A DNA stretch of 64,000 nt from Myxococcales bacterium (lineage in GTDB: Bacteria; Myxococcota_A; Polyangia; Palsa-1104; JAEUJZ01), in NCBI GenBank assembly GCA_016794465.1, contig JAEUKA010000024.1:71511-135510 (forward strand), written 5' to 3'. Positions 56,291-64,000 of this stretch are shown here, in pieces. Each line of letters opens with the position of its first letter. Within the stretch, counting starts at the first letter, position 1. Below the pieces are notes generated by a model that was not told the DNA's origin, did no database searches, and was given only the letters and a program-made list of their open reading frames with translations. The translations under genes were made by a program, and so were the position numbers.

Positions 56291-57553
56291 CTAGGACGGC
56301 GAAAAACCACCGCGACGGATGGCGCCTTCGATCAGCAGGTCTTGGCCCAGCTGGGTCATACGCGGTGAGTCCAGCCAGCTCGCCGCCGTCACGTCGGGAA
56401 TCGCCAGGTGTCGCAGCAGCGGTACGCCGGCATCACCCAAAAACAGCGGCGCCACAAACAGGGCCGCTTCGTCGTATAGACCCGCCTCTATCAGCGCTCC
56501 GTGGAGGATGCCGCCACCCTCGCACAGCGCCAGCAAGATGTTGCGCTGACCGAGCAGCCGCAGCGCCGCGTGCAGATCGATGTCGGTGGCACAGCCACGT
56601 CGAGAGGCTACATCGGACGAAGACGGCGGCGGCAGCGCAACGATCTCGACGCCCCGATCACGCAGTGCCATCGCCTGGTCGGACTGCGCCGCCAGCGCCG
56701 AAAAACTGGTCAAGAGCAGCGTCCCCTGCGTCGCCAGCTTGGCGGACTGCGGCAGGCGCAGCGCTCCATCGAACACCACTCGCAGCGGCTGACGTGTCAC
56801 AGGTTTCTGCCCTGGCTGACCGTCGAGGCGCACCGTCAGCTGAGGATCATCCGTGAGCACAGTCCCAGCCCCGACGAGGAGCGCATCACACTGGGCGCGC
56901 AGCTGGTGAGCCCGCTGGCGAGCCGCTTGCCCCGTCAGCCAGCGTGGACCCACGACACTGCCCGGCGCGCTCCCCGGAGCCAGTCTTCCGTCGAGAGACA
57001 CCGCCGCTTTCAGCATCAGCTGCGGCCGACCACTGTGCAGCCAGCGCAGATAGCCGCGATTTTCGTGACGACACTCGGCTTCACAGACTCCGAGGAGGAC
57101 CTCGACGCCGGCGTTGCGGAGCCAAGCGGCCCCACCACCAGCGACATGTGGGTTGGGGTCGCCCATGCCGACGACCACGCGCCGAATTCCAGCGGCCAAG
57201 ATCGCCTCGGTACACTTGCCGGTGCGGCCAACGTGATTGCAGGGCTCGAGGCTGACGTAGAGCGTCTTGCCGACGGCACTACCGCCCATCGCTGTCAGCC
57301 GTCGCAGCGCATCGACCTCGGCGTGGGCCTGCCCGGCAGCAGCGTGAAAACCGCTCGCCAGCACCACCGGAGCAGAACCAGACTCATCGACAACCACAGC
57401 CCCGACGAGCGGGTTGGGACTGGTCGCGCCCCGTGCTTGAGCGGCGGACTCCAGCGCCAGACGCATCATTGCAGCGTCGTGGGCGCGCTCGCCCGGCAAG
57501 TACACACGCGGTGGCGAGTCGTCGCCGTCTGCTTGCAGGGTAGAGACGCTCAT
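56291..57553 (-). CDS. ribD: Bifunctional diaminohydroxyphosphoribosylaminopyrimidine deaminase/uracil reductase
   Basis: A 420-aa enzyme for riboflavin steps two and three. The deaminase domain (about 25-170) has [11 protein letters not shown], the zinc motif [10 protein letters not shown] and [17 protein letters not shown]; the reductase domain (about 175-420) has [31 protein letters not shown] and [19 protein letters not shown]. It begins the rib operon. The start is uncertain: ATG 57553 is used, and a GTG at 57592 is in frame. No FMN riboswitch could lie in the short region before it (about 57-96 bp to the divergent gene). Confidence 0.95.
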   Translation of the reverse strand: MSVSTLQADGDDSPPRVYLPGERAHDAAMMRLALESAAQARGATSPNPLVGAVVVDESGSAPVVLASGFHAAAGQAHAEVDALRRLTAMGGSAVGKTLYVSLEPCNHVGRTGKCTEAILAAGIRRVVVGMGDPNPHVAGGGAAWLRNAGVEVLLGVCEAECRHENRGYLRWLHSGRPQLMLKAAVSLDGRLAPGSAPGSVVGPRWLTGQAARQRAHQLRAQCDALLVGAGTVLTDDPQLTVRLDGQPGQKPVTRQPLRVVFDGALRLPQSAKLATQGTLLLTSFSALAAQSDQAMALRDRGVEIVALPPPSSSDVASRRGCATDIDLHAALRLLGQRNILLALCEGGGILHGALIEAGLYDEAALFVAPLFLGDAGVPLLRHLAIPDVTAASWLDSPRMTQLGQDLLIEGAIRRGGFSPS

Positions 57554-57649
57554 GGCGGAAGAAATCGCTGGCAGGGCGTGTACCTCAGCCACGCCGCCCG
57601 CGCAAGGCTAGAATCAGCGCCCACTTGTCAACCCGAGCCGAGGAACGCC

Positions 57650-58309
57650 ATGAAAGCCGCCGAACAGCCCGCCCTTTTGAAGCTGCCGCGAGGTGTCTTA
57701 CCGACGCTGCGCAAGCGTGATCCGCGACTGGCTTGGCTCATCGATCGCGTGGGACCGTTTGCGATGCCGGCCCCCACGCCGCGTACCCACCTGGAAGCGC
57801 TGAGCCGCTCGATTGTCTATCAGCAGCTGTCGGGAAAGGCCGCCGCAACGATCTATGGTCGCTTTCGCGCGCTGTGGGACCACGCCGATTTCCCGTCGCC
57901 ACAGCAGATCCTGGACTGTCCAATCGAGCGGCTGCGTGGCTGTGGTTTTTCGGGGCAGAAGGTCGGGTATCTGCGCGATCTATGTCAAAAGCTGGTCGAC
58001 GATCCGCAGTTTCTGGCGCAGATCGAGACGGACGACGATGAGGCGGTCATCGCGCGGCTGACCCAGGTGCGGGGACTGGGACGGTGGTCGGTGGAGATGT
58101 TTCTGATGTTTCACCTCGGGCGGCTCGATGTCTGGCCGGCGGGCGATCTGGGGGTGCGCAAGGCGCTGCAGCGACTGTACGGGCTTGCGGAAGCGCCGAC
58201 CCAGAAAGAGATGCCGACGCTGGGACTGCGGTATGCGCCCTATCGCAGCGTCGCCAGCTGGTATCTGTGGCGACTGCTCGAACTGCCCGACGAAATACCG
58301 TCGCTGTAA
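57650..58309 (+). CDS. DNA-3-methyladenine glycosylase II-type (AlkA-like)
   Basis: A 219-aa base-excision enzyme of the HhH-GPD family that removes alkylated bases. The HhH is VRGLGRWSVEMFLMFHLGR (about 142-160) and the catalytic Asp is in WPAGDLGVRKAL (about 165). SIVYQQLSGKAAATIYGRF (about 50-68) is the conserved earlier helix. It lacks the N-terminal domain of E. coli AlkA and is closer to the shorter bacterial form. The region to the divergent ribD start holds the promoters of both. Confidence 0.9.
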   Translation: MKAAEQPALLKLPRGVLPTLRKRDPRLAWLIDRVGPFAMPAPTPRTHLEALSRSIVYQQLSGKAAATIYGRFRALWDHADFPSPQQILDCPIERLRGCGFSGQKVGYLRDLCQKLVDDPQFLAQIETDDDEAVIARLTQVRGLGRWSVEMFLMFHLGRLDVWPAGDLGVRKALQRLYGLAEAPTQKEMPTLGLRYAPYRSVASWYLWRLLELPDEIPSL

Positions 58310-58330
58310 GAGCTGATTGAGACGAAAGCG

Positions 58331-58792
58331 CTAGAGCGACTGCGGCTCGAGCCGATCGGGATCGACCGTCCACACCGCCTGCGCACCCTGGATGCAGATC
58401 ACCTGGGCCTTGCGCAGCGACGGAAAATATCCAGTTCCAATCAGCAGCCCGGCCAGCGCCGAGATGCTCGGCTCATGCCCGACCACCGCGATGGTCTGCG
58501 CTCGCTGCTGAATCACGGAGGCCGAGGTTTCAATCGGACCGATCGGCAACAGCGATGGCAGCACCTCGACCACCCCGGCAAACTCGGTCTGCTCGGCGAT
58601 AAGCTCGGCGGTCTGCACCGCGCGGACCAGCGGACTGGTGACAATGGCCTCGAAAGCAACCCCGGCTTTGCGCAGCGCCCGCCCGACCTCACGCACCGCT
58701 CGACGACCCTTTTTGGTCAGGTAGCGCTCCCCATCGGAGAGCTGCTCGGCGGCATCCACTGCGTGTCCGTGACGAATCAGGAAGATCTTCAC
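58331..58792 (-). CDS. sixA: Phosphohistidine phosphatase SixA-like
   Basis: A 153-aa histidine-phosphatase protein read from GTG 58792, which begins MKIFLIRHGHAVD; the RHG motif is the phospho-His active site, near residue 7. Further active-site residues are in SPLVRAVQTAELI and VVGHEPSISAL. SixA-type enzymes remove phosphate from His of HPt or PTS proteins. The longer ORF to 58873 has an N-terminal part unlike the family. It is convergent with the glycosylase gene, 21 bp apart. Confidence 0.88.
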   Translation of the reverse strand: MKIFLIRHGHAVDAAEQLSDGERYLTKKGRRAVREVGRALRKAGVAFEAIVTSPLVRAVQTAELIAEQTEFAGVVEVLPSLLPIGPIETSASVIQQRAQTIAVVGHEPSISALAGLLIGTGYFPSLRKAQVICIQGAQAVWTVDPDRLEPQSL

Positions 58793-58913
58793 AGCCCCAG
58801 CCTGCGGGAAGTTGCGTCGCCATGTCAATTCCCACAACGGCAAGCAGCACACCGGCAAAGCTCGCACTAACATAGAATGTGCGCTGTAGGGAACGAAGGG
58901 GGCTCACTACGCG

Positions 58914-59474
58914 ATGCGCGATCTCGCTTTGGTTTTCGCTATCGTTTCGAGCGCAGCAAGCGGTGCCGTCGCTCAGGTCCCGCAGCACCAGCCTGCGCCA
59001 TCTTCTCAACTACAGCTCCTGCCCGTTCAAACAGGGGCGACTTCCCCGAGTGAGCTTGAGCCGCCTCCAAGTGAGTATGAGCCGCCTCCGAGTGAGTTTG
59101 AGCCGCCTCCTGCCGCTCTTCTACCGAGCGTGCTGGCACCGCTACCCCGTCCCACAGAGAGCCGCTATCGCTGGCCGCTGTGGCGGACTCTGACCGGAAG
59201 TGTGCTGCTGGTAGGAGGTGGCATTCTGATCGGCTTCGGGGGTTCGGCTCTGTCTGTGGATGGAGTCTGTGTGCCCACTCCGCCGCCCGGCGTCCTGGCC
59301 TGCCGCCGCTATTACGATACCAAGGACAAAGGAACGGCACTGGTCACAAGCGGAGTCCTGACCGCGATTGGCGGAGTCCTGTTTGCCACCATTCCTTCCC
59401 GCAAGTCGCGCCCCAAGCTGAGCATCCAGCTGCTCCTACCAAGTTTGGGAGTCGCAGCAAGCAGTGGATTGTAA
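58914..59474 (+). CDS. Small exported membrane protein with Pro-rich repeats
   Basis: A 186-aa protein with a signal peptide (cleavage near AVA-QV) and three tandem heptads SExEPPP (21-bp units, about 45-65), then two predicted membrane helices at about 90-110 (TLTGSVLLVGGGILIGFGG) and about 140-160 (LVTSGVLTAIGGVLFATI) separated by a loop with two cysteines. The ends are Pro-rich and basic. No family recognised. It precedes the FG-GAP lipoprotein genes by 39 bp, perhaps on the same transcript. Confidence 0.6.
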   Translation: MRDLALVFAIVSSAASGAVAQVPQHQPAPSSQLQLLPVQTGATSPSELEPPPSEYEPPPSEFEPPPAALLPSVLAPLPRPTESRYRWPLWRTLTGSVLLVGGGILIGFGGSALSVDGVCVPTPPPGVLACRRYYDTKDKGTALVTSGVLTAIGGVLFATIPSRKSRPKLSIQLLLPSLGVAASSGL

Positions 59475-59513
59475 ACCTCCCAGACACCTGATCCTAAAAT
59501 AGAGGCATACATT

Positions 59514-61085
59514 ATGACTAATATACGTAGATTCCGTCTCCTCTCTGGTCGCGCCACACCTCTGGGTTCGGCGATTCTGTCGGTGTTCGCGCTGACCGGC
59601 TGTGATGCACTGTGGGGCGGCTTTGTCAAGGAAGGCACCCTGACCTGCGTCGATACCGGCTGTTCCGCGTCCCAGGTCTGCAATCACAGCTCTGGTCTCT
59701 GTGAAGACCCGACGCAGCCACCGACTCCGCTCGGCCCCTTGATGTTCAGAGATCTGAGCCCGAAGTTTATGCCGATGGCTGGGGGTCCGGTCGAGATCAG
59801 CGGCAGTGGGCTTACTGCAGACACTCGCGTTACCATCGATTCCGGCGCCGTCACCGGAGTCACGACCAATCCGGAACTGACTCAGCTCAAAGGGACCGCT
59901 CCGAAGGCCCAGAAGGTCTGTATTCCCCTCCCCCTTCGACTCCAACGCGGCAGTGATTCCCCGATCGTTATTCCGGCGGCATTTACGTATCGATTTGAGC
60001 CGTTTACCGTGCAGCCTTGGCTGGCATTTAACGCAGTGACCTCGAAGGTTTCGCAGCTGCTCCCAGCGCACATGGACCCGGATGGCCGACTGGACTTGGT
60101 CGTACACCACCCGCTGGGTTTTCGCGTCTACTACGGACCAGACGGGGCAGGCAATGCCAACATTGCCCCGGGCAGCAGCACGGCGGCGTACGAAAAAATC
60201 CGCATCGGCAAGCTGACCGGATCGCCAAACACCGATGTCATCACCATCCAAGGGAAGACCCTAACGGTGGAAGCCTGTCAGCCCGGATCAGGAGCGCAAG
60301 GAACCTGTTCCCAAAAAGGGCGCTACGACGCCAGCGGACTTATCCGTGATGCCTTTGCAATGGATGCACTGCTGGACCCTAATGAGGAGCTGGTCATGGT
60401 GATTGCCGATCCTGGTGTATCAGCAACGATCAGCATTGCTCCGGTGTCAAACCCAACGATCTCTAAAAGGACGAGCATTTCCACCGGAACAGAGATCACG
60501 GCAGCGTCGAGTGGCGACATAAACCTGGATGGAAAAGCGGACACTCTCTTCCTCGTGACTCCTAATAGTTTGGGAGTGTCTGCTGTGACTCCGTTTGGTG
60601 GAGTGCAGTGGCCACCGCAGCTTGTCAGTGGGACTCCTGATGGCCTGGAAGCGCCGATCACCGGAAATCTTGATGGCGACGCGGTGGCCGATGTCGTCGC
60701 ATACGCTGCCTCCAAGAGCTCTCTGTATGTGCTACTGGGAAAGAGCAACTTTACCCAGTTGAATCGCTATTCCATTCCCATTCCGCCCGCCATGCAGACC
60801 AGTCCCGCTGGGATGGATCTACAGATCTACGATGTCAACTGTGATGGTGCTGGCGACATCGTCCTCAGCGGTCACGACGCGGCGTATGGCCCGTACGTCT
60901 TCCTCAACAACGGCCAAGGCGAGTTCACAGCCCCACCAACCCTAATCTCCGTCAGTAACTTCCAACCCACCCAAGGCGGCCCGTTCGCGGTGATGGACGT
61001 GAACCGTGATGGGCTTCCGGATTTGTTTTTGCGGCCTGCTTTGGGGGTATCAGGTTTGAACATCGGATTGGGAGTGGTTCCGTGA
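59514..61085 (+). CDS. FG-GAP/IPT-domain lipoprotein, paralogue 1
   Basis: A 523-aa lipoprotein: signal peptide with lipobox LTGC (Cys30), then CDALWGGF. A short Cys-rich module (CVDTGCSASQVCNHSSGLCE) and an IPT/TIG-type Ig-like domain (FRDLSPKFMPMAGGPVEISGSGL onward, about 78-165) precede a beta-propeller built of FG-GAP/VCBS repeats with DxDxD calcium loops (DPDGRLD, DINLDGKAD, NLDGDAVAD, VNCDGAGD, VNRDGLPD). Such proteins are surface adhesins or ligand binders. It overlaps the next ORF's upstream part and belongs to a tandem family of three. Confidence 0.85.
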   Translation: MTNIRRFRLLSGRATPLGSAILSVFALTGCDALWGGFVKEGTLTCVDTGCSASQVCNHSSGLCEDPTQPPTPLGPLMFRDLSPKFMPMAGGPVEISGSGLTADTRVTIDSGAVTGVTTNPELTQLKGTAPKAQKVCIPLPLRLQRGSDSPIVIPAAFTYRFEPFTVQPWLAFNAVTSKVSQLLPAHMDPDGRLDLVVHHPLGFRVYYGPDGAGNANIAPGSSTAAYEKIRIGKLTGSPNTDVITIQGKTLTVEACQPGSGAQGTCSQKGRYDASGLIRDAFAMDALLDPNEELVMVIADPGVSATISIAPVSNPTISKRTSISTGTEITAASSGDINLDGKADTLFLVTPNSLGVSAVTPFGGVQWPPQLVSGTPDGLEAPITGNLDGDAVADVVAYAASKSSLYVLLGKSNFTQLNRYSIPIPPAMQTSPAGMDLQIYDVNCDGAGDIVLSGHDAAYGPYVFLNNGQGEFTAPPTLISVSNFQPTQGGPFAVMDVNRDGLPDLFLRPALGVSGLNIGLGVVP

Positions 61086-61159
61086 TGGGCGAGCGCAGGG
61101 GTTCTCTGTCCCTAGCAGCTCCTCTTCTCCGCAGTAGAACGACAAAAGGAGTCTTCCCT

Positions 61160-62722
61160 ATGCGAAACCCGACGCTGTCTTCCCTTCCCAAGTACAAGCT
61201 GGCGCTGGCTCTGTCTCTGCTCTGCGGCTGTGATTCACTGTGGTCGGGCTTTGCCAAAGACGATCCCAGCTCTTGCGGAAGCAAAGACAGCCAGGTGGTC
61301 TGTAGCTTTCCCAAGATCTGCAACCAAGTCTCTGGACAGTGCGAACTCCCGTCGGTGATTCCGCAAGTTGGGCTAGAATACGCGAGCGTCGCACCGAACG
61401 TCGTTCCGTTTGGCGGGGGCAGCGCGGTCGATGTACGCGGGCGCGGCTTCACCAAAGACACCGTGATCAAGTTCGCAGGACAAGCGCTGCAACAGACCAC
61501 TCTCAATGACGCCGGAGATCTCATCCACGGAACCGTTCCACGCTCTCCGAATCGCTGTGGACTCGTCGACATCGGGCTGTCGCGAGCGGATGGCGCGCAG
61601 CTCCAAAAGGAGGCGCAGCTCCGCTACGTACTGGAGCCGCTGAGTGCTGGAAACACCGGTCTGCTGGGCCTTGTCCCAAACCTCCCGAACGACATCCTGA
61701 CCGCGAACATGGACGGTGATCCGAACCGACGACCGGATCTGGTCTTCAGTCATGACAGGGGATTTTCGGTGCTGATGAATCAGCTCGGTCAGCCGCCGCG
61801 TCTTCTTGATACCCCGCTGCCCGACAACATTACAGAGCGAGTTGCCGTCGGTAGAGTGACCAATCTCAACCTTCCCGATGTGATTGTGTTTATGCCCTCT
61901 GCCAAACAGATTCAGGTCTATTCCAACGATGGGAATAGCAGTAAGTACTCCCCGAATCCTACTGCTGTGCTCGATGTTGATTCAGGTGCTATGGTAACGG
62001 AGATTCATACCGTGGATCTGAATCGCGATGGCAGAGATGAGATCGTCGCCAGTGTCGTCGATGGGGCTGGAAACGGAGTCCTGTATTCGTACACGCTGTC
62101 CGCGCCTCCGATCACGGTCGTTAGGGACACCTATATCCCGCAGGCCATGGGTCCGCTGTATGTCGTGATCGCGGACTTTGACGGTGACTCAAGCCCGGAT
62201 GTCATCACCGCTTCAAAGGTTGGGCTCAAAAAGTACACCGCAATCGGCACCAAGTTGGGTGCCTCTGTACCCTATTCCCTGGGCGGAACTGTCCCCGGTG
62301 GCGTCGTCGCTGGTGACTGGGACAATGATGGAAAAATGGACTTGGCGGTGCTGCATAAGGATGACCAGAAGGTGTCCTTCTATCGCAACGAGACTACCTT
62401 CAAGCTGACCGCTACCGTGCCGACTCTATCTGGTATCGATCTGATGCGTACGCTGCGAGCGCAGGCTGTGGATGTCAACTGTGACGGACTCACCGATCTG
62501 CTGGTGAATCGCGGGCTCACTCTCAACGGTGATCTATCGGTACTCCTGAACAAAGGGAATGGCAGCTTCCGACCGGCGATTCCGATCAATACACAGGGCT
62601 ATGCTGGCGGTCCGTTCTTGGTACTCGATCTGAATCAGGACACCATGCCCAAGCTGATCACGCGTGGCAATCCCACCGACTCGACATCCAAAGTGAACAT
62701 CTCTCCGCTCGGGACTCCGTAA
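61160..62722 (+). CDS. FG-GAP/IPT-domain lipoprotein, paralogue 2
   Basis: A 520-aa lipoprotein of the same layout as the preceding gene. Lipobox LLCGC is followed by DSLWSGF, then a Cys-containing segment (CGSKDSQVVCSFPKICNQVSGQCE), an IPT-like domain (YASVAPNVVPFGGGSAVDVRGRGF) and FG-GAP repeats (DGDPNRRPD, DLNRDGRDE, DFDGDSSPD, DWDNDGKMD, DVNCDGLTD). AAAGGAG at 61145-61151 decides ATG 61160; GTG/ATG starts at 61082-61085 give an unsuited N-terminus before the signal peptide. It lies 74 bp after paralogue 1. Confidence 0.85.
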   Translation: MRNPTLSSLPKYKLALALSLLCGCDSLWSGFAKDDPSSCGSKDSQVVCSFPKICNQVSGQCELPSVIPQVGLEYASVAPNVVPFGGGSAVDVRGRGFTKDTVIKFAGQALQQTTLNDAGDLIHGTVPRSPNRCGLVDIGLSRADGAQLQKEAQLRYVLEPLSAGNTGLLGLVPNLPNDILTANMDGDPNRRPDLVFSHDRGFSVLMNQLGQPPRLLDTPLPDNITERVAVGRVTNLNLPDVIVFMPSAKQIQVYSNDGNSSKYSPNPTAVLDVDSGAMVTEIHTVDLNRDGRDEIVASVVDGAGNGVLYSYTLSAPPITVVRDTYIPQAMGPLYVVIADFDGDSSPDVITASKVGLKKYTAIGTKLGASVPYSLGGTVPGGVVAGDWDNDGKMDLAVLHKDDQKVSFYRNETTFKLTATVPTLSGIDLMRTLRAQAVDVNCDGLTDLLVNRGLTLNGDLSVLLNKGNGSFRPAIPINTQGYAGGPFLVLDLNQDTMPKLITRGNPTDSTSKVNISPLGTP

Positions 62723-62771
62723 CGGTCGGGATGATCGAAAGGAATCGGTCGCCAGCTTAGGAGTACGCCGC

Positions 62772-64000
62772 ATGAGACTCTCTGTTCGCACTTGGTCGCT
62801 GACCGTCGTGTTAGGAATCAGCTGTCTGCTTCAGACCAGCGGCTGCACCGATCTGTGGGCAAGCTCTCTCCTCGAAGACAAGCGCAACTGCGCGATCGCT
62901 CCGGCGGTGTGTAGTGACTTTGAGGAGTGTGACTACTACACCGAGACATGTAAGCCGCTGCCACCGCCAAGCTGTCCGCCGATCCTACTCGAGTCCGTCA
63001 TCCCAAGCTCGGGCAGTCGGGTCGGTGGGAGCAAAGTCACGATCACCGGAAGCGGCTTCCAGGGCAGCATGCGCGTCGAGATTGACGGAACCGAGCTAAC
63101 CGATGTGGTGGTGGAAGCCTCGAGTCAGCTGTCGGGAACGCTGGGCGCCTCGCTGGCTTCGTGTGGTCCGTCGGCAGTTACCCTGATCAGCTCTTGCTTT
63201 GAGCGCGTGAGCCAAGAGGGAGCGTTCTTCTATTCCCTCGATCCGCTGGTGTTTGACGATCAGCCGCAGGTCCTCCCTTCGCAATCAGGAACAGTGGTGC
63301 AGCAGCTGCTTTCCGACGACGTAAACGGAGACGGAGATCCCGACATCATCGGCATCGAATCAAGTGGCATACGGAGCTTTCTCAGCGACGGCAGCGGCTC
63401 ATTTACGACCAGCGGCGCCCAGAGCTTGGGAGGCTCTCTGTTTCAGGCCGCGCTCGGCGATGTCACCGGAGACAGAGAGCTCGATGTGGTCATCACCGAT
63501 CAGAGCAACCCCCGGCTGTGGCTGCTAAAAAACGACGGTAAGGGAGTCTTTGGTGCGCAGAGTGTGGCGATGCCCGAGCCGCTGCGCGGAGTCGTCCTGA
63601 CCGATCTGACCGGTGACAAGATCGCGGACGCGCTGGTGGTAAGCAGAAGTGGCACGCTGTACCTCCTGACCGGGAGCAGCAGCGGACTCACCGGACCCGA
63701 CACGCTCGCCACCGGACTCCCCACCGACTCCGGCTTCACCGCACTCGCGGACGTGACAGGGGATGGACTGTCGGAGCTGCTGGTTCCGGGGGGGAGTGCT
63801 CAGGTGGTAGAGGTGTGGCAGAAGAGTGGCGCGAAGGCCTTTTCCCGACTTGTCCAGAAGTCGGTTCCTGGCCCCGCAGTCTCTGTGCTGGCGGTGGAGC
63901 TGAGCGGCGACAGCAAGCTCGATCTTGTGGTGGCCCTGGCGGGACAAAAAAATGTCGCGGTGCTGGCGGGACAAGCGGGGGGAATGCTTGGGAATGCCAC
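62772..64000 (+). CDS. FG-GAP/IPT-domain lipoprotein, paralogue 3 (runs off the window)
   Basis: Open from ATG 62772 to the last base, 409 codons plus two bases, with no stop, so the 3' end lies outside. The signal peptide ends in lipobox TSGC followed by TDLWASS, matching the CDALW/CDSLW motif of the two upstream paralogues. A Cys-rich segment, an IPT/TIG domain (LESVIPSSGSRVGGSKVTITGSGF) and FG-GAP repeats (DVNGDGDPD, DVTGDRELD, DLTGDKIAD, DVTGDGLSE, ELSGDSKLD) follow. TTAGGAG lies before the start. The three genes probably arose by duplication and may share one transcript. Confidence 0.85.
   Translation, partial: MRLSVRTWSLTVVLGISCLLQTSGCTDLWASSLLEDKRNCAIAPAVCSDFEECDYYTETCKPLPPPSCPPILLESVIPSSGSRVGGSKVTITGSGFQGSMRVEIDGTELTDVVVEASSQLSGTLGASLASCGPSAVTLISSCFERVSQEGAFFYSLDPLVFDDQPQVLPSQSGTVVQQLLSDDVNGDGDPDIIGIESSGIRSFLSDGSGSFTTSGAQSLGGSLFQAALGDVTGDRELDVVITDQSNPRLWLLKNDGKGVFGAQSVAMPEPLRGVVLTDLTGDKIADALVVSRSGTLYLLTGSSSGLTGPDTLATGLPTDSGFTALADVTGDGLSELLVPGGSAQVVEVWQKSGAKAFSRLVQKSVPGPAVSVLAVELSGDSKLDLVVALAGQKNVAVLAGQAGGMLGNA

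Noticed and set aside
57593..57649. Possible FMN riboswitch before ribD
   Set aside because: The gap to the divergent glycosylase gene is too short and no conserved riboswitch elements are seen.

Overview
The window is high-GC (roughly two-thirds G+C by eye), densely coded bacterial chromosome. Gene content points to a Gram-negative bacterium of the Myxococcota (delta-proteobacterial) type: a long Ser/Thr kinase with a Pro-rich tail, NtrC-type sigma-54 regulation, many secreted TPR, thrombospondin-type-3 and FG-GAP lipoproteins, TonB/TolC outer-membrane proteins, and two sterol-biosynthesis genes, which are very rare in bacteria. This assignment is inference; no rRNA is present to test it.

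Layout. 1-2400: tail of a zinc-ribbon gene, a wrecked RelE-like toxin gene, a small lipoprotein and dihydrolipoyl dehydrogenase. 2450-8385: a TonB-dependent receptor divergent from a secreted amidohydrolase with calcium-binding TSP3 repeats, then a 42-bp tandem repeat array and a structured 112-bp element. 8383-14236: pnp and rpsO, an ECF sigma factor coupled to a membrane partner, recX, acpP, tRNA-Gln and tRNA-Glu. 14280-21419: small secreted proteins, an acyltransferase-fold protein overlapping a DegT aminotransferase, and a polysaccharide-export pair (short OPX protein plus beta-barrel). 21541-21846: a second tandem array of 21-22 bp dyad units.

21946-27376: a two-gene operon of the 2-hydroxyacyl-CoA dehydratase/BadF-type activase superfamily with a promoter whose spacer is filled by a dyad. 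27633-36854: a TPR protein, the sterol pair (C-8 isomerase ERG2-like and C-14 reductase ERG24-like), a LysM lytic transglycosylase, a large TPR protein and a PhnD-like binding protein. 36945-39657: a PIN toxin-antitoxin module, a helical protein with a third tandem array (42 bp) in its upstream region, and a HicB-like protein with a repetitive tail.

39660-48570: a histidine kinase/NtrC pair divergent from a TolC-MFP-RND efflux operon. The intergenic region holds three palindromes of one half-site and a good sigma-54 promoter, so sequence and context agree on a complete two-component-controlled efflux unit. 48645-58792: a CreA-family protein, the Ser/Thr kinase, and a riboflavin operon (ribD-ribE-ribBX-ribH-nusB-lipoprotein) whose GTP cyclohydrolase II domain has lost its zinc ligands; then an AlkA-type glycosylase and SixA. 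58914-64000: a small membrane protein and three tandem paralogous FG-GAP/IPT lipoproteins, the last running off the end.

The most notable points are the sterol gene pair, the three intergenic tandem-dyad arrays (two of them directly upstream of helical proteins that start MAK), the short OPX/beta-barrel pair, the sigma-54 efflux control region and the dehydratase-like operon with its operator.
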